Shown here: in pieces, positions 36,531 through 46,195 of the stretch
Layout: each line of letters begins with the position of its first letter
Numbering within the stretch: position 1 is the first letter of the stretch
Origin: JASMHC01 sp964453855
GTDB taxonomy: Bacteria > Pseudomonadota > Alphaproteobacteria > Rhodobacterales > Rhodobacteraceae
Assembly: GCA_964453855.1 (NCBI GenBank)
Contig: CAYVRN010000001.1
Coordinates: 32,556 to 96,555, forward strand
Length of the DNA stretch: 64,000 nucleotides
Direction: 5' to 3'
Translations under genes and position numbers: made by a program
The notes under the pieces: generated by a model
Database searches by the model: none
Told to the model about the DNA's origin: nothing
What the model saw: only the letters and a program-made list of their open reading frames with translations

Positions 36531-37334
36531 ATGAATTTTGAAAAGCTGATCCCTGTCATTCGTCGCTTGGCGCTTGAGGCGGGGGATAAGATTATGGACA
36601 TTTATAATTCGCCTGAATTCGAAGTGAAAACCAAATCCGATGCCAGCCCTGTGACCGAGGCAGATGAGGCCGCCGATGCGATTATTTCGGCGGGTCTGCG
36701 CGCTGAATTTCCGGATGTCATTTTGGTAACCGAAGAGCAGGCGGACTCGCATGCGGCTAAAGGCGAGACGTTTTTGATTGTCGATCCATTGGACGGGACC
36801 AAAGAATTCATCCACCGACGCGGCGATTTTACCGTGAATATTGCATATGTCGAAAATGGTGCTCCGATACGAGGTGTGGTTTATGCGCCCGCTAAGGGGC
36901 GCATGTTCTTCACCCTGCCAGATGGATCCTCGGTTGAAGAAAGCGGTGCGCTCGATAAAGTGACTATCGGGCAGGTGAATCCGATTGGCGTATCTGTGCC
37001 GGATAACACATCGCTTATGGTGGTAGCGTCCAAATCTCACCGTGATCAAGCCACTGATGACTACATTAATCTCTACAATGTCAAAGACATGACCAGTGCT
37101 GGTTCATCGCTAAAGTTCTGTCTGGTCGCAACCGGCGAGGCAGATCTTTATCCGCGTCTGGGTCGGACCATGGAATGGGATACAGCCGCTGGTCACGCGG
37201 TTTTATCTGGCGCTGGTGGGCATGTCGTTCGGTTTGACGACCATATCACTCTCACGTACGGAAAACCGGACTTCGCAAACCCGTTTTTCATCGCCTATGC
37301 TCCGGGGGTAGATTTGAAATCGGCTGCAGGCTAA
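36531..37334 (+). CDS. cysQ: 3'(2'),5'-bisphosphate nucleotidase CysQ
   Basis: This 267-aa inositol-monophosphatase-fold enzyme hydrolyses PAP, the by-product of PAPS-dependent sulfation, to AMP. The metal-binding motifs are EEQADSH (about 67), DPLDGTKEFIHRRGDFTVNI (about 83-102) and MEWDTAAGHAVL (about 208). I use ATG 36531 rather than the earlier TTG. Its place beside polysaccharide genes and a sulfotransferase suggests removal of PAP that would otherwise inhibit sulfation. It is divergent from the permease. Confidence 0.92.
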   Translation: MNFEKLIPVIRRLALEAGDKIMDIYNSPEFEVKTKSDASPVTEADEAADAIISAGLRAEFPDVILVTEEQADSHAAKGETFLIVDPLDGTKEFIHRRGDFTVNIAYVENGAPIRGVVYAPAKGRMFFTLPDGSSVEESGALDKVTIGQVNPIGVSVPDNTSLMVVASKSHRDQATDDYINLYNVKDMTSAGSSLKFCLVATGEADLYPRLGRTMEWDTAAGHAVLSGAGGHVVRFDDHITLTYGKPDFANPFFIAYAPGVDLKSAAG

Positions 37335-37475
37335 TCTTGTCGCTGCAATTGTTCAGGAAATGCCGTGCTGTCTCCTTGGAGTTGTCACAAATGAACAATA
37401 GCTTGGTTTTTGATTAATTGTGTGCCTTCCAGAAATTCTGGTGCAAGCAACAGTGGTTTTTGTGAAAGAAGAGAA

Positions 37476-38378
37476 ATGTCAGCTATTCGACCTGTAACCA
37501 AAGCCGTTTTCCCTGTCGCCGGATTGGGTACAAGATTTTTACCGGCGACCAAATCGGTTCCCAAGGAAATTATGACCTTGGTGGATCGCCCGCTCATTCA
37601 GTACGCCATTGAAGAAGCGCGGGATGCCGGGATCGAAGAGTTCATTTTTGTAACCTCGCGGGGCAAGGGGGCTTTGGAAGACTATTTCGATGAAGCGCCG
37701 AACCTCGAGGCATCACTGGAAGCAAAGGGCAAAGATAAACTGCTCAAAATTCTCCGTTCGACCAACATGCCAAGCGGTCAGATTGCCTATATCCGCCAAC
37801 ATCAAGCGCGCGGACTGGGGCATGCGGTGTGGTGTGCCCGCCGACTTATCAGCCCAGACGAATCCTTCGCAGTCATTTTGCCAGATGACGTAATCGCATC
37901 TGATACTGCTTGTCTAAAGCAGATGGTGGATGCGCACATGCAGACCGGTGGAAGCATGGTGGCGGCTATGGAAGTTCCAAGCGAAAAAACCTCTGCCTAC
38001 GGTATTCTGGATATCGAAGAAGACATGGGATCTTTGGTGCGTGCGCGTGGCATGGTCGAAAAGCCTTCAGCCGGCAAGGCACCCTCAAATCTTGCCGTAA
38101 TCGGGCGCTATATTCTGTCTCCGAATGTTTTGACCAACCTTGAAAAAACCGAAGCGGGATCGGGCGGCGAAATCCAGTTGACCGACGCCATAGCGCAAGA
38201 AATCGCCGAAGGACGGGGTGTCTATGGTTACCGCTTTCAGGGCGAGCGCTTTGATTGCGGGTCAAAGGCAGGATATCTTCAAGCGACGGTGGCTTTTGCG
38301 CTGGAACGCCCCGAGTTGCGCGAAGAACTTAGTCTGTTCCTGCACGATCGGCTTTCGATGGACAAAGCAGCGCAATAA
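37476..38378 (+). CDS. galU: UTP-glucose-1-phosphate uridylyltransferase
   Basis: This 300-aa protein makes UDP-glucose from UTP and glucose-1-P. The nucleotidyltransferase signature VAGLGTRFLPATKSVPKEIM lies at about 14-33, with GGEIQLTDAI near 230 and the substrate loop FDCGSKAGYLQA near 262. The start MSAIRPVTKAVFPVAG at 37476 follows AGAAGAGAA; the open frame upstream is not family-like. It feeds both galE directly downstream and ugd elsewhere in the window. Confidence 0.95.
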   Translation: MSAIRPVTKAVFPVAGLGTRFLPATKSVPKEIMTLVDRPLIQYAIEEARDAGIEEFIFVTSRGKGALEDYFDEAPNLEASLEAKGKDKLLKILRSTNMPSGQIAYIRQHQARGLGHAVWCARRLISPDESFAVILPDDVIASDTACLKQMVDAHMQTGGSMVAAMEVPSEKTSAYGILDIEEDMGSLVRARGMVEKPSAGKAPSNLAVIGRYILSPNVLTNLEKTEAGSGGEIQLTDAIAQEIAEGRGVYGYRFQGERFDCGSKAGYLQATVAFALERPELREELSLFLHDRLSMDKAAQ

Positions 38379-38393
38379 TATTCTGGACGTTTC

Positions 38394-39377
38394 ATGACTC
38401 ATATACTGGTGACGGGCGGGGCGGGTTACATCGGATCGCATGCCTGTAAAGCCTTGAAACAGGCGGGCTACACGCCTGTGACCTTCGATAATCTTTCGAC
38501 AGGATGGCAGGACGCGGTTAAATTTGGCCCGTTTGAGCAGGGTGATCTTTTGGATCGCGCGCGAATTGATGAGGTTATGCAGAAATATACCCCCTCGGCC
38601 GTCATGCATTTCGCGGCATTCAGTCAGGTTGGCGAAAGTATGCAGGACCCCGGAAAATATTGGCGCAACAATGTTCAGGGTTCGCTAAATCTGATTGAAG
38701 CGGCTGTTGACGCCGGCTGTCTTGATTTTGTTTTTTCATCGACATGCGCCACGTACGGTGACCAAGACAGCGTTGTTCTGGATGAAAGCAGTGCTCAGTT
38801 CCCGATGAATTCCTACGGCGCTTCGAAGAGGGCGATTGAAGATATTCTTACAGACTTCTCGGTATCGCACGGCTTGAACCACGTTATTTTCAGATATTTT
38901 AATGTGGCTGGCGCCGATCCCGATGCAGAGGTAGGCGAGTTCCATCAACCTGAAACGCATCTGATCCCTTTGATGTTGGATGCGATCGACGGCAAACGGT
39001 CGGCTCTTACGATTTTTGGCACCGATTATGACACACCAGACGGAACCTGCATTCGTGACTATGTGCATGTTTGCGATCTGGTTGATGCGCATGTTCTGGG
39101 TGTAAAATGGCTGGAAAACGGAAAAGGGAACAGGGTCTTTAATCTTGGCACAGGAAGCGGATTTTCCGTTCGTGAAGTTGTCACGTACTCGGCAGCCGTC
39201 ACAAACCGGGAAGTTCCTGTTGTCGAGGGTGCCCGCCGTCCTGGGGATTGCACAAGACTGGTTTCGGGTTCCAAGCGCGCGGAAGAAGAGCTAGGCTGGC
39301 AACCGAAACGCTCGGACCTGTCGTCGATGATCTCTGACGCATGGCGTTGGCATCAGTCCGGGCACTACGATCGTTAA
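38394..39377 (+). CDS. galE: UDP-glucose 4-epimerase
   Basis: This 327-aa extended SDR interconverts UDP-glucose and UDP-galactose. The NAD-binding GGAGYIGSHACKAL is at 8-21, the catalytic Tyr-x3-Lys is in NSYGASKRAIEDIL (about 140-153), and CIRDYVHVCDLVDAH and RRPGDCTRLVSGSKRAEEEL complete the family pattern. It lies 15 bp behind galU, so it is co-transcribed, and supplies galactose donors to the glycosyltransferases that follow. Confidence 0.94.
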   Translation: MTHILVTGGAGYIGSHACKALKQAGYTPVTFDNLSTGWQDAVKFGPFEQGDLLDRARIDEVMQKYTPSAVMHFAAFSQVGESMQDPGKYWRNNVQGSLNLIEAAVDAGCLDFVFSSTCATYGDQDSVVLDESSAQFPMNSYGASKRAIEDILTDFSVSHGLNHVIFRYFNVAGADPDAEVGEFHQPETHLIPLMLDAIDGKRSALTIFGTDYDTPDGTCIRDYVHVCDLVDAHVLGVKWLENGKGNRVFNLGTGSGFSVREVVTYSAAVTNREVPVVEGARRPGDCTRLVSGSKRAEEELGWQPKRSDLSSMISDAWRWHQSGHYDR

Positions 39378-39384
39378 AGGCTGA

Positions 39385-39744
39385 ATGAACACAGATACAG
39401 ACAGGACCCTCACATTGTGGGAAGCATATCGCATGCGTTGGAAGCGCAAGCGTTTGCTTTGGCGATCCTTCCGTAGCGGCATCAGTTAACGCCAGTCATT
39501 GATAGAACAAGCCAAATCTCGCCACGAGGCGTTCTTTTGTTTGCGACGATCCGGAATGAATTTGATCGGCTTGATGCCTTTCTAGAACACTATCGCTCTC
39601 TGGGCGTGCGTCACTTTCTAGTGGTTGATAATGGCAGCGAAGACGGATCAGCCGAATTTCTTCAAACGCAGCCGGACGTTTCGCTTTGGGTGACACACGC
39701 AAGTTATAGGCAATCGCGGTTCGGAGTGGATTGGCTGACGTGGT
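39385..39744 (+). pseudogene. GT2-like glycosyltransferase, frameshifted and cut by gap
   Basis: This is a paralogue of the intact gene at 39985. It starts MNTDTDRTLTLWEAYRMRWKR; one base is missing near 39476, after which the frame reads RHQLTPVIDRTSQISPRG and then FATIRNEFDRLDAFLEHYRSLGV and FLVVDNGSEDGSAEFL, the Glyco_tranf_2_4 nucleotide-sugar fold. The assembly gap at 39745 removes the catalytic and C-terminal parts. Sequence right of the gap reads as leader of the next gene, so most of this gene and perhaps more is missing. Confidence 0.75.
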
Positions 39745-39844
39745 NNNNNNNNNNNNNNNNNNNNNNNNNNNNNNNNNNNNNNNNNNNNNNNNNNNNNNNN
39801 NNNNNNNNNNNNNNNNNNNNNNNNNNNNNNNNNNNNNNNNNNNN
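39745..39844. other. Assembly gap, 100 N, inside glycosyltransferase
   Basis: Exactly 100 N. The flanks share only four bases (TGGT). The missing part should be at least about 600 bp if the paralogue has the same length as its neighbour. Tandem paralogy here may be what broke the assembly. Confidence 0.97.
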
Positions 39845-39984
39845 TGGTGACAATCCGGACATATCGTTGAAATTTACTCTTCGTTTACTGCAAATAAGCG
39901 AGCAATGATTGTGAAATGGTTGAAATGTTGAGTGTATTTGCCGTAGCTGCACTAGATACGGTAGCGTTATTGCAGGAGTAACGG

Positions 39985-40995
39985 GTGAGCCTTTGGGAAT
40001 CCTACAAGATGCGTCTAAGACGCCGCCGCAAGTTGATACGCGCCCTTAGGAAATCCCGGGAACTAAAAACTGTTCAGGATCATACACCGGAAATTCGCCC
40101 GTCTGATGTTCTGTTGGTAACCACAATGCGAAACGAAAGCGTTCGGATACCGTATTTTCTACGATATTATCGATCGCTCGGGATCAATCATTTCCTCATT
40201 ATCGACAATGGCAGCACCGATGATACCCGACAGCATTTCATCGGGCAGAGGGATGTTTCGCTTTGGTACACTGAGAATAGTTATAAAAGCGCCTCGTTTG
40301 GGGTTGACTGGATGAACTATCTCAAGCGCCGGTATGCCCACAATCATTGGACGTTGGTGGTCGATCCGGACGAGTTTTTCGTCTATTCTTTCAGTGATAC
40401 GCGGCCAATTCGGTCTTTGACAGATTGGCTGGACAATTCGGGCGTACGCAGTTTTGGGGCTATGCTTCTTGATATGTACCCCAAGGGTTCCATCGAAAAG
40501 CAACCTTATCGGGCCGGACAAGACCCGATGGAAATCGCCTGCTGGTTCGACTCGGGCAACTATATGATGGATCGCAACCCAGAATACGGGAACCTATGGA
40601 TCCAAGGCGGCCCGCGTGCGCGCGTTTTTTTCGCAGATGCGCCCGAACAAGCCCCGGCGCTGAATAAAATCCTGTTGGTCAAATGGGATCGTAGCTATGC
40701 CTACCTAAGTTCGACGCATATGATCCTGCCACGCGGACTTAACCTTGTTTATGACGAATGGGGTGGAGAAAAGGCCTCGGGTATTCTTTTGCACGCCAAG
40801 TTCCTGGACACTTTGTCAGATAAGACGGCGGAGGAAATGAAGCGAAGGCAACATTACAAAGGGTCAACTGAATATCAGGCTTATTCTGATGCGCTTCAGC
40901 AGAATCCGGACCTTTGGTGTAAATGGTCCGAGAAGTATATCAACTGGCGTCAGCTCGAGATTCTGGGACTTATGTCCAAGGGGAACTGGGCATGA
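39985..40995 (+). CDS. Glycosyltransferase family 2-like protein (Glyco_tranf_2_4)
   Basis: This 336-aa cytoplasmic glycosyltransferase has an N-terminal basic stretch (SYKMRLRRRRKLIRALRKS) followed by LLVTTMRNESVRIPYFLRYY and FLIIDNGSTDDTRQHF, typical of the GT-A fold, and the acidic metal/donor motif LVVDPDEFFVY (about 125-135). It starts with GTG behind GGAG. It overlaps the branching glycosyltransferase (ATGA), so the two are coupled. The donor sugar is not predictable. It is a tandem paralogue of the damaged gene at 39385. Confidence 0.85.
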   Translation: MSLWESYKMRLRRRRKLIRALRKSRELKTVQDHTPEIRPSDVLLVTTMRNESVRIPYFLRYYRSLGINHFLIIDNGSTDDTRQHFIGQRDVSLWYTENSYKSASFGVDWMNYLKRRYAHNHWTLVVDPDEFFVYSFSDTRPIRSLTDWLDNSGVRSFGAMLLDMYPKGSIEKQPYRAGQDPMEIACWFDSGNYMMDRNPEYGNLWIQGGPRARVFFADAPEQAPALNKILLVKWDRSYAYLSSTHMILPRGLNLVYDEWGGEKASGILLHAKFLDTLSDKTAEEMKRRQHYKGSTEYQAYSDALQQNPDLWCKWSEKYINWRQLEILGLMSKGNWA

Positions 40996-42689
40996 GCGTT
41001 GGTGTCGTTATGTTGGTCCACACGGCATTAGGAGGGGCAGAACAAGTCGCTCGCCACTGGGCCGAGCATGGTTGTCCTGTCGTCATCCACGCTGACACAA
41101 CGGTTCCTAAAGAAAATTTCGACCGCTTACAGCGTGGACTGTCCGATTTGAAAAATGTCTCGTTTTCAGCGCGGTTTCGGTGTGAATGGGGCACTTGGGT
41201 CATGGTGGCGGCGACACAAGCTGCGTCGGAACAAATGCTGCGTGAACATGCGGATGTGCGGCATGTGTATTTGGCATCCGGTTCATGTCTGCCGTTAAGA
41301 CCTGTCAAAGAACTGTAGGACTACCTTGCGTCGCGTCCGCAGGTGGACTTCATCGAAAGCGCGAAAACAGCAGATTTTCCCTGGACAGTTGGTGGGCTGG
41401 ATTCCGAACGTTTTACGCTGCGCTTTCCGTTTTCTTGGAAAAAACACCGTGTGCTTTTTGACGGCTATGTTCGACTTCAACGGCGATTGGGGTACAAGCG
41501 AAAAATCCCTAAAGGGCTGGTTCCGCATATGGGTAGCCAGTGGTGGTGCCTAACACGCCAAACGCTTTCTGCCATTCTGGAAGATCCGGACCGAGACATC
41601 TATGATCGGTATTTCAAACGGGTTTGGATCCCGGACGAAAGCTATTTCCAGACCATGGCGCGGCAATATTCCCTGAAGATCGAAAGCAGATCATTGACGC
41701 TTTCGAAGTTCGACTATCAAGGGAAGCCGCATATTTTCTAAGATGATCATTTGCAATTGCTTCGGCGGTCGGATTGTTTTGTCGCAAGAAAAATCTGGCC
41801 GTTTGCGGATAAACTGTACGACACGTTTCTTCGCGAAGCGGTCTCGACTGGCCCTCGGACCGAGCCAAGTCCGTCGAAGATCGACAGGATATTTTCAAAA
41901 GCGGTCGAGCGGCGCACAAGGGGGCGTGAGGGTCTGGTCATGCAAAGCCGATTCCCGCGTGAAGGCTTCGAAAATGGCTTAAGTGCAGGACCGTATTCTG
42001 TTTTCGAAGGATTCTCTGAGCTTTTCGAAGATTTTGAGACGTGGCTTGCACGTATGACCGGCGCAAAGGTGCATGGGCATTTGTTCGACCCTGATCGCGT
42101 CGAGTTCGCTGAACGACAGAATCTGGTGGCAGGCTGCCTTTCCGATAGCGCGGCACTTCGTGATCACCGGCCAAATGCATTTTTAAACAACCTGATTTGG
42201 AACACGCGCGGAGAGCGTCAGTGTTTCCAATTTGGACCGCGTGATAATCAGGAAATCAGCTGGCACATTGCCAAGGATGTGAATGCCCAAATTTCAGTCA
42301 TATCAGGTGCCTGGGCGCTTTCCCTGTTCCGGCAGAATAGGAATTTCTCTGAAATACGAGAAGAGGCTGCGAAACTACAGAAGATAGAGAATGATCACAT
42401 CGTCGCTCTGCGCTCGCTCTACGCCAAGGCCCGTATACGCATCTGGACGCTAGCCGAGTTTGTTGAAGCGCCCAGCGAACCTTTGCAAACTATTGTTGAT
42501 GAAATCGGCAACCGCGAGGCACATCGCTTGACCGAGTTGCCGCGCATGGTTGACGTGGCGGGCTTTGGTCAATTCCTTCAGAACCTGAAAAATCAAGGCA
42601 TGCACCCCTATCTGATGGGAGAGTTTCCGGTTGCAGCTGTTGATGATAAAGCTAAGCCCAATCCACGAAAGCCGTATTTGGTCCGGTAA
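40992..42689 (+). pseudogene. Core-2/I-branching-type glycosyltransferase with DUF5928 domain, two in-frame stops
   Basis: Reading straight through gives 565 aa. The N-terminal module is a beta-1,6-N-acetylglucosaminyltransferase-like domain (VVMLVHTALGGAEQVARHW, CEWGTWVMVAATQAA, HVYLASGSCLPLRPV, GSQWWCLTRQTL), and the C-terminal half is a DUF5928-type domain (DDHLQLLRRSDCFVARKIW onward). Stops are TAG at 41316-41318 (codon 109) and TAA at 41739-41741 (codon 250). The second falls where relatives usually read IFYDDH, so TAC or TAT to TAA is likely. Both stops are one substitution from sense. The gene is coupled to the upstream GT2 gene. Confidence 0.82.
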
Positions 42690-42693
42690 ATGA

Positions 42694-44121
42694 ATGGCTA
42701 ATGAATTCGAGTATTTCGTCCTGTTTGCGGAAATGAGGACGGGCAGTAATTTTCTAGAAGTCAATTTGAATGAAATTGACGGCCTGTTTTGCCATGGCGA
42801 AGCGTTCAATCCTGCATTTATTTGCTATCCGAACCGCGCAGATATCATGGGTATCACGGAGGACATGCGGGACGATGACCCGTTTCGATTGTTGACGAAA
42901 ATCAAAGAGTTTTCACAGGGAATGGGTGGATTCCGTTTTTTCTACGATCATGATCAACGGATCATTGATCAAGTGTTGAACGACCCGAAATGTGCAAAAA
43001 TCGTTCTAACCGGAAATCCGGTGGACAGCTATGTTTCGTGGAAAATTGCTCAGGCAACCGGTCAGTGGAAACTGACCGATGGCTAAAACCGCAAGGAAAG
43101 CCGGATTGTCTTTGATCCCGATGAATTCAGCGATCATTTGAATAACCTGCAAGCATTTCAGGTCAGGATCCTGAACACGCTACAGCGCAGTGGGCAGACG
43201 GCGTTTTACATTGGATACGACGATATCAACGATGTGGAAATTCTTAACGGTATCGCCGCTTTTTTAGGTGTATCTGGCCGTCTGAATTCGGTGAGCAAAA
43301 CGCTCAAAAAGCAAAACCCCGAGGGGATCGAAGATAAGGTTCAAAATTTTGAGAAAATGACCGAAGCGCTGGCGCGCATGGATCGCTTCAATTTAACCCG
43401 TACCCCCAATTTTGAGCCTCGGCGGGGGGCTGTTGTGCCCGAGTTTGTGTCGTCAACCGGGGCGCCTTTGCTGTTCATGCCGGTCAAGGGCGGACCTGTT
43501 CAAAGTGTTACTAACTGGCTATCTCGGTTAGGGCAGGATCAGTGTATAACCAGAAACTTTTCGCAAAAATCGCTGCGGCAATGGAAGCGGTCAAATCCGG
43601 GGCATCGGACTTTTACGGTCGTTCGGCATCCGCTTGAGCGGGCGCACGAAGTTTTTTGTCGACATATCCTTGCCGATGACGATGGCGCGTTTCCAAACAT
43701 TCGCCGCAAACTTCGAAAGCGCTACAAGATACCTTTGCCTGATACGCCGTATGACCTTGCTTATGACCTGAACGAGCATCGCGGCGCGTTCCTTGGATTT
43801 CTAGAGTGGCTTCAAACAAATCTGGCAGATCAGAGCAGCATTCGCGTGGATGCCCATTGGGCAAGCCAGTCTCAGATCATTCAGGGCTTCAGCAGTTTTG
43901 CTCTGCCTGACTTGATTATTCGTGAGGAAGACCTGTTAGAAGAGTTGATGGGACTTGCGGCTAAAGTTGGGCTTGAGCAGGCACCGACAATCGAACGCTT
44001 CACGCCGACAGGGCAATACAAGCTGGCTGACATCTACGACGATCAAATCGAAAAGGCCGCGCAGGCTACCTATAGCAGGGACTATATGGTCTTTGGTTTT
44101 GACAGGTGGCGCCCGCTTTAA
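42694..44121 (+). pseudogene. Double-module sulfotransferase with in-frame stop
   Basis: Read through, this is 475 aa with two sulfotransferase-like modules. The N-terminal one resembles NodH/Stf0 enzymes (FVLFAEMRTGSNFLEVNL as PAPS 5'-phosphosulfate loop, and VLTGNPVDSYVSWKIAQATG). The C-terminal one resembles Sulfotransfer_2 (FMPVKGGPVQSVTNWL, FTVVRHPLERAHEVF as 3'-phosphate loop). TAA at 43084-43086 (codon 131) separates TDG from NRKESRIVFDPDEF in the same frame and is one base from a sense codon. It begins 4 bp behind the branching GT. It would sulfate the glycan made here; cysQ is close by. Confidence 0.8.
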
Positions 44122-44582
44122 GCAGCCTTGGTCGTCACGCTTTCGGTCAAAATCGCATATAGCGCTGTTGGATTTGGATTGGCACGCAGTTTCGTCCGTG
44201 AATTGGCGTCTTTCAGCGTCCGCGATATTAAAGCCAAGGCTTTCAAGTGCTCAACGCCTGCGTCAACGGGTGCAAAAAGGGCGAACACTAAATCCACTGG
44301 CTCGCGATCGGGTGATGAAAAATCGACAGGCTTTTCTAGCACCACGAAGATGCCCGCCAGACCTTCCATGCCTTCAAGGCGAGCATGGGGCAAGGCTACA
44401 CCGTGCCCCACGCCTGTTGGTCCAAGGCTCTCACGATCAATCAGAGACTCGACGACAAGGCCCGCGTCCAGCCCATAAGAGGCTTCGGCGATGTCTCCCA
44501 ATTCTTGGAATAGGCGCTTCTTACTGGTCGAAGAAGAAACGACCTTAACGGCATCTGGCCGAAGAATCTCTGAAAGTTGCAT
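44118..44582 (-). CDS. ptsN: PTS IIA-like nitrogen-regulatory protein PtsN
   Basis: This 154-aa EIIA-Ntr protein is the end of the nitrogen PTS phosphorelay (PtsP-PtsO-PtsN), which regulates potassium transport and stress pathways rather than sugar uptake. The phosphorylated histidine is in GVGHGVALPHARL (about residues 57-69). It overlaps the end of the convergent sulfotransferase by 4 bp and follows hpf at 36 bp, the usual order in this neighbourhood. Confidence 0.92.
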   Translation of the reverse strand: MQLSEILRPDAVKVVSSSTSKKRLFQELGDIAEASYGLDAGLVVESLIDRESLGPTGVGHGVALPHARLEGMEGLAGIFVVLEKPVDFSSPDREPVDLVFALFAPVDAGVEHLKALALISRTLKDANSRTKLRANPNPTALYAILTESVTTKAA

Positions 44583-44618
44583 TTTGCCTTCTCTGCGGAA
44601 CCCGAAAAGGTCGAGGTA

Positions 44619-45194
44619 TCACATTGCGTTATTTGGGTCTATCCAACCGATATTCCCGTCTTCGCGTCGATACACGACATTCAGTCCGCTGTTGCCTTCG
44701 TTCTTAAAAATAAGAACCGGCGCGCCGGCAAGCTCCATCTGCATAACCGCTTCTCCGACGGAAAGGGACGGGATTTTCGTCTCCATTTCGGCGATGATCA
44801 TCGGCTGCAGGCTTTCGGGCTCGACGTCGTCCGATTCCTGATCTGCGGCGAGGATATAGGATGATGCGCCAAAATGTTCAACAGGCGCAGTACGCTCGCT
44901 GTGATGATCTTTTAGGCGGCGCTTATAACGGCGGAGTTGCTTCTCCATTTTTTGGCCTGCGCTATCAAATGCTGCGTGGATTTCGTGGGCATGCCCCTTC
45001 GCGGAGGCGGTTAGTCCTGTGGACAAGTGAACCGTGGCTTCGCAGACAAATTCCGAACCGCTTTTCGAAAAAATGATGTTCGCGTCAGTCGGACGTTCAG
45101 CGTATTTCTGCACGATAGCGCCCAATTCGTCCTGAACGTAGGTTTGCAGGGACGCACCTATGTCGATTTGTTTACCGCTGATTTGATAAAGCAT
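44619..45194 (-). CDS. hpf: Long-form ribosome hibernation promoting factor
   Basis: This 191-aa protein binds the 30S decoding site in slow growth and dimerises ribosomes to 100S particles. The N-terminal YfiA/HPF domain (MLYQISGKQIDIGASLQTYV) is about 100 residues. The C-terminal dimerisation domain (about 130-190) has PSLSVGEAVMQMELAGAPVL and LNVVYRREDGNIGWIDP. A good ribosome site, AAAGGAAC, precedes it. rpoN, which often lies between lptB and hpf in proteobacteria, is absent here. Confidence 0.93.
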   Translation of the reverse strand: MLYQISGKQIDIGASLQTYVQDELGAIVQKYAERPTDANIIFSKSGSEFVCEATVHLSTGLTASAKGHAHEIHAAFDSAGQKMEKQLRRYKRRLKDHHSERTAPVEHFGASSYILAADQESDDVEPESLQPMIIAEMETKIPSLSVGEAVMQMELAGAPVLIFKNEGNSGLNVVYRREDGNIGWIDPNNAM

Positions 45195-45430
45195 GCGAAG
45201 TTCCTTTCGTTAGGAATTAGACAGTGTTGACCACTTGAAAGATTAACGGTCTCACGGTCTTATTTTTTATGGAAAATATGGCGTTCGGTTTTAGCGCATT
45301 GATGCCCTGCGAGATGCGCGGGGCCCAATGAATCGCGCTGATGCACTGAACAACCATAAACTAATTGGGCGCGAAATATCAGGAAGAGTCAATGATCTAG
45401 AGCAAGTCTTTTTCAATAAATTGACGGGGT

Positions 45431-46195
45431 TCAGAATATCTTAAAATCCTGACCCAAATAAACGCGGCGCACATTATCGTCGTTGACGACGTCATTGGGA
45501 GAGCCGCTCATCATGACGGTGCCGTCGTGCAGGATATAGGCCCTGTCCACAATTTCGAGTGTCTCGCGTACATTGTGGTCTGTAATCAAAACTCCCAGTC
45601 CACGCTTGGTTAAATCGGCGACAAGATGGCGGATGTCGCCAACCGAAATCGGATCCACGCCCGCAAAGGGTTCGTCAAGTAATAGGTACTTGGGATTGGC
45701 AGCAAGACAGCGTGCGATCTCGACCCGTCGCCGTTCACCGCCTGACAAAGCCATCGCATTGGCCCGACGTAGGTGTTCGATCGAAAACTCGGAGAGCAAC
45801 TCTTCTAGACGCTCGCGTCGCTTATGGCGATCCTTTTCGGATATCTCCAAAATCGCCATTATATTGTCTTCGACTTTCATTCCCCGAAAGATCGACATCT
45901 CTTGTGGTAGGTATCCGATGCCCAATCGTCCACGACGATACATTGGCAGGCGGGTCACATCCACGCCGTCAACAGTCACGCGACCGCCCTCTGGGGTAAC
46001 CAGACCTGCGATGCTGTAAAAACACGTGGTTTTTCCTGAACCGTTTGGACCCAATAGCGCAACCACCTCGCCTTTTTTCAGCTCCATCGAAACGTCACGT
46101 ATGACCACTTTTTTCCGATAGCTTTTCCGAAGGTGCTCTACCCGTAGACCGGCGGACCCTTCAGTTAAAGACAGGTTAGGGTGCACTTCGGTCAT
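45431..46195 (-). CDS. lptB: LPS export ABC transporter ATP-binding protein LptB
   Basis: This 254-aa cytoplasmic ATPase powers lipopolysaccharide extraction by LptFG. Walker A GPNGSGKTT is near residue 54, the signature ALSGGERRRVEIARCL near 154, and Walker B LLLDEPFAGVDP near 176. The C-terminal GSPNDVVNDDNVRRVYLGQ is typical for LptB. The ATG overlaps the lptA stop (4 bp), and lptC lies upstream, giving the lptC-lptA-lptB unit. Confidence 0.95.
   Translation of the reverse strand: MTEVHPNLSLTEGSAGLRVEHLRKSYRKKVVIRDVSMELKKGEVVALLGPNGSGKTTCFYSIAGLVTPEGGRVTVDGVDVTRLPMYRRGRLGIGYLPQEMSIFRGMKVEDNIMAILEISEKDRHKRRERLEELLSEFSIEHLRRANAMALSGGERRRVEIARCLAANPKYLLLDEPFAGVDPISVGDIRHLVADLTKRGLGVLITDHNVRETLEIVDRAYILHDGTVMMSGSPNDVVNDDNVRRVYLGQDFKIF

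Noticed and set aside
39845..39984. Coding sequence just right of the gap at 39745
   Set aside because: The short open frame has no glycosyltransferase similarity, and the region looks like the leader of the GTG-started gene at 39985.
14600..43100. Stop-codon reassignment or regulated readthrough to explain TAA/TAG within genes
   Set aside because: Residues expected at the positions differ, TAA and TAG are used as normal terminators throughout, and frameshifts accompany the stops.
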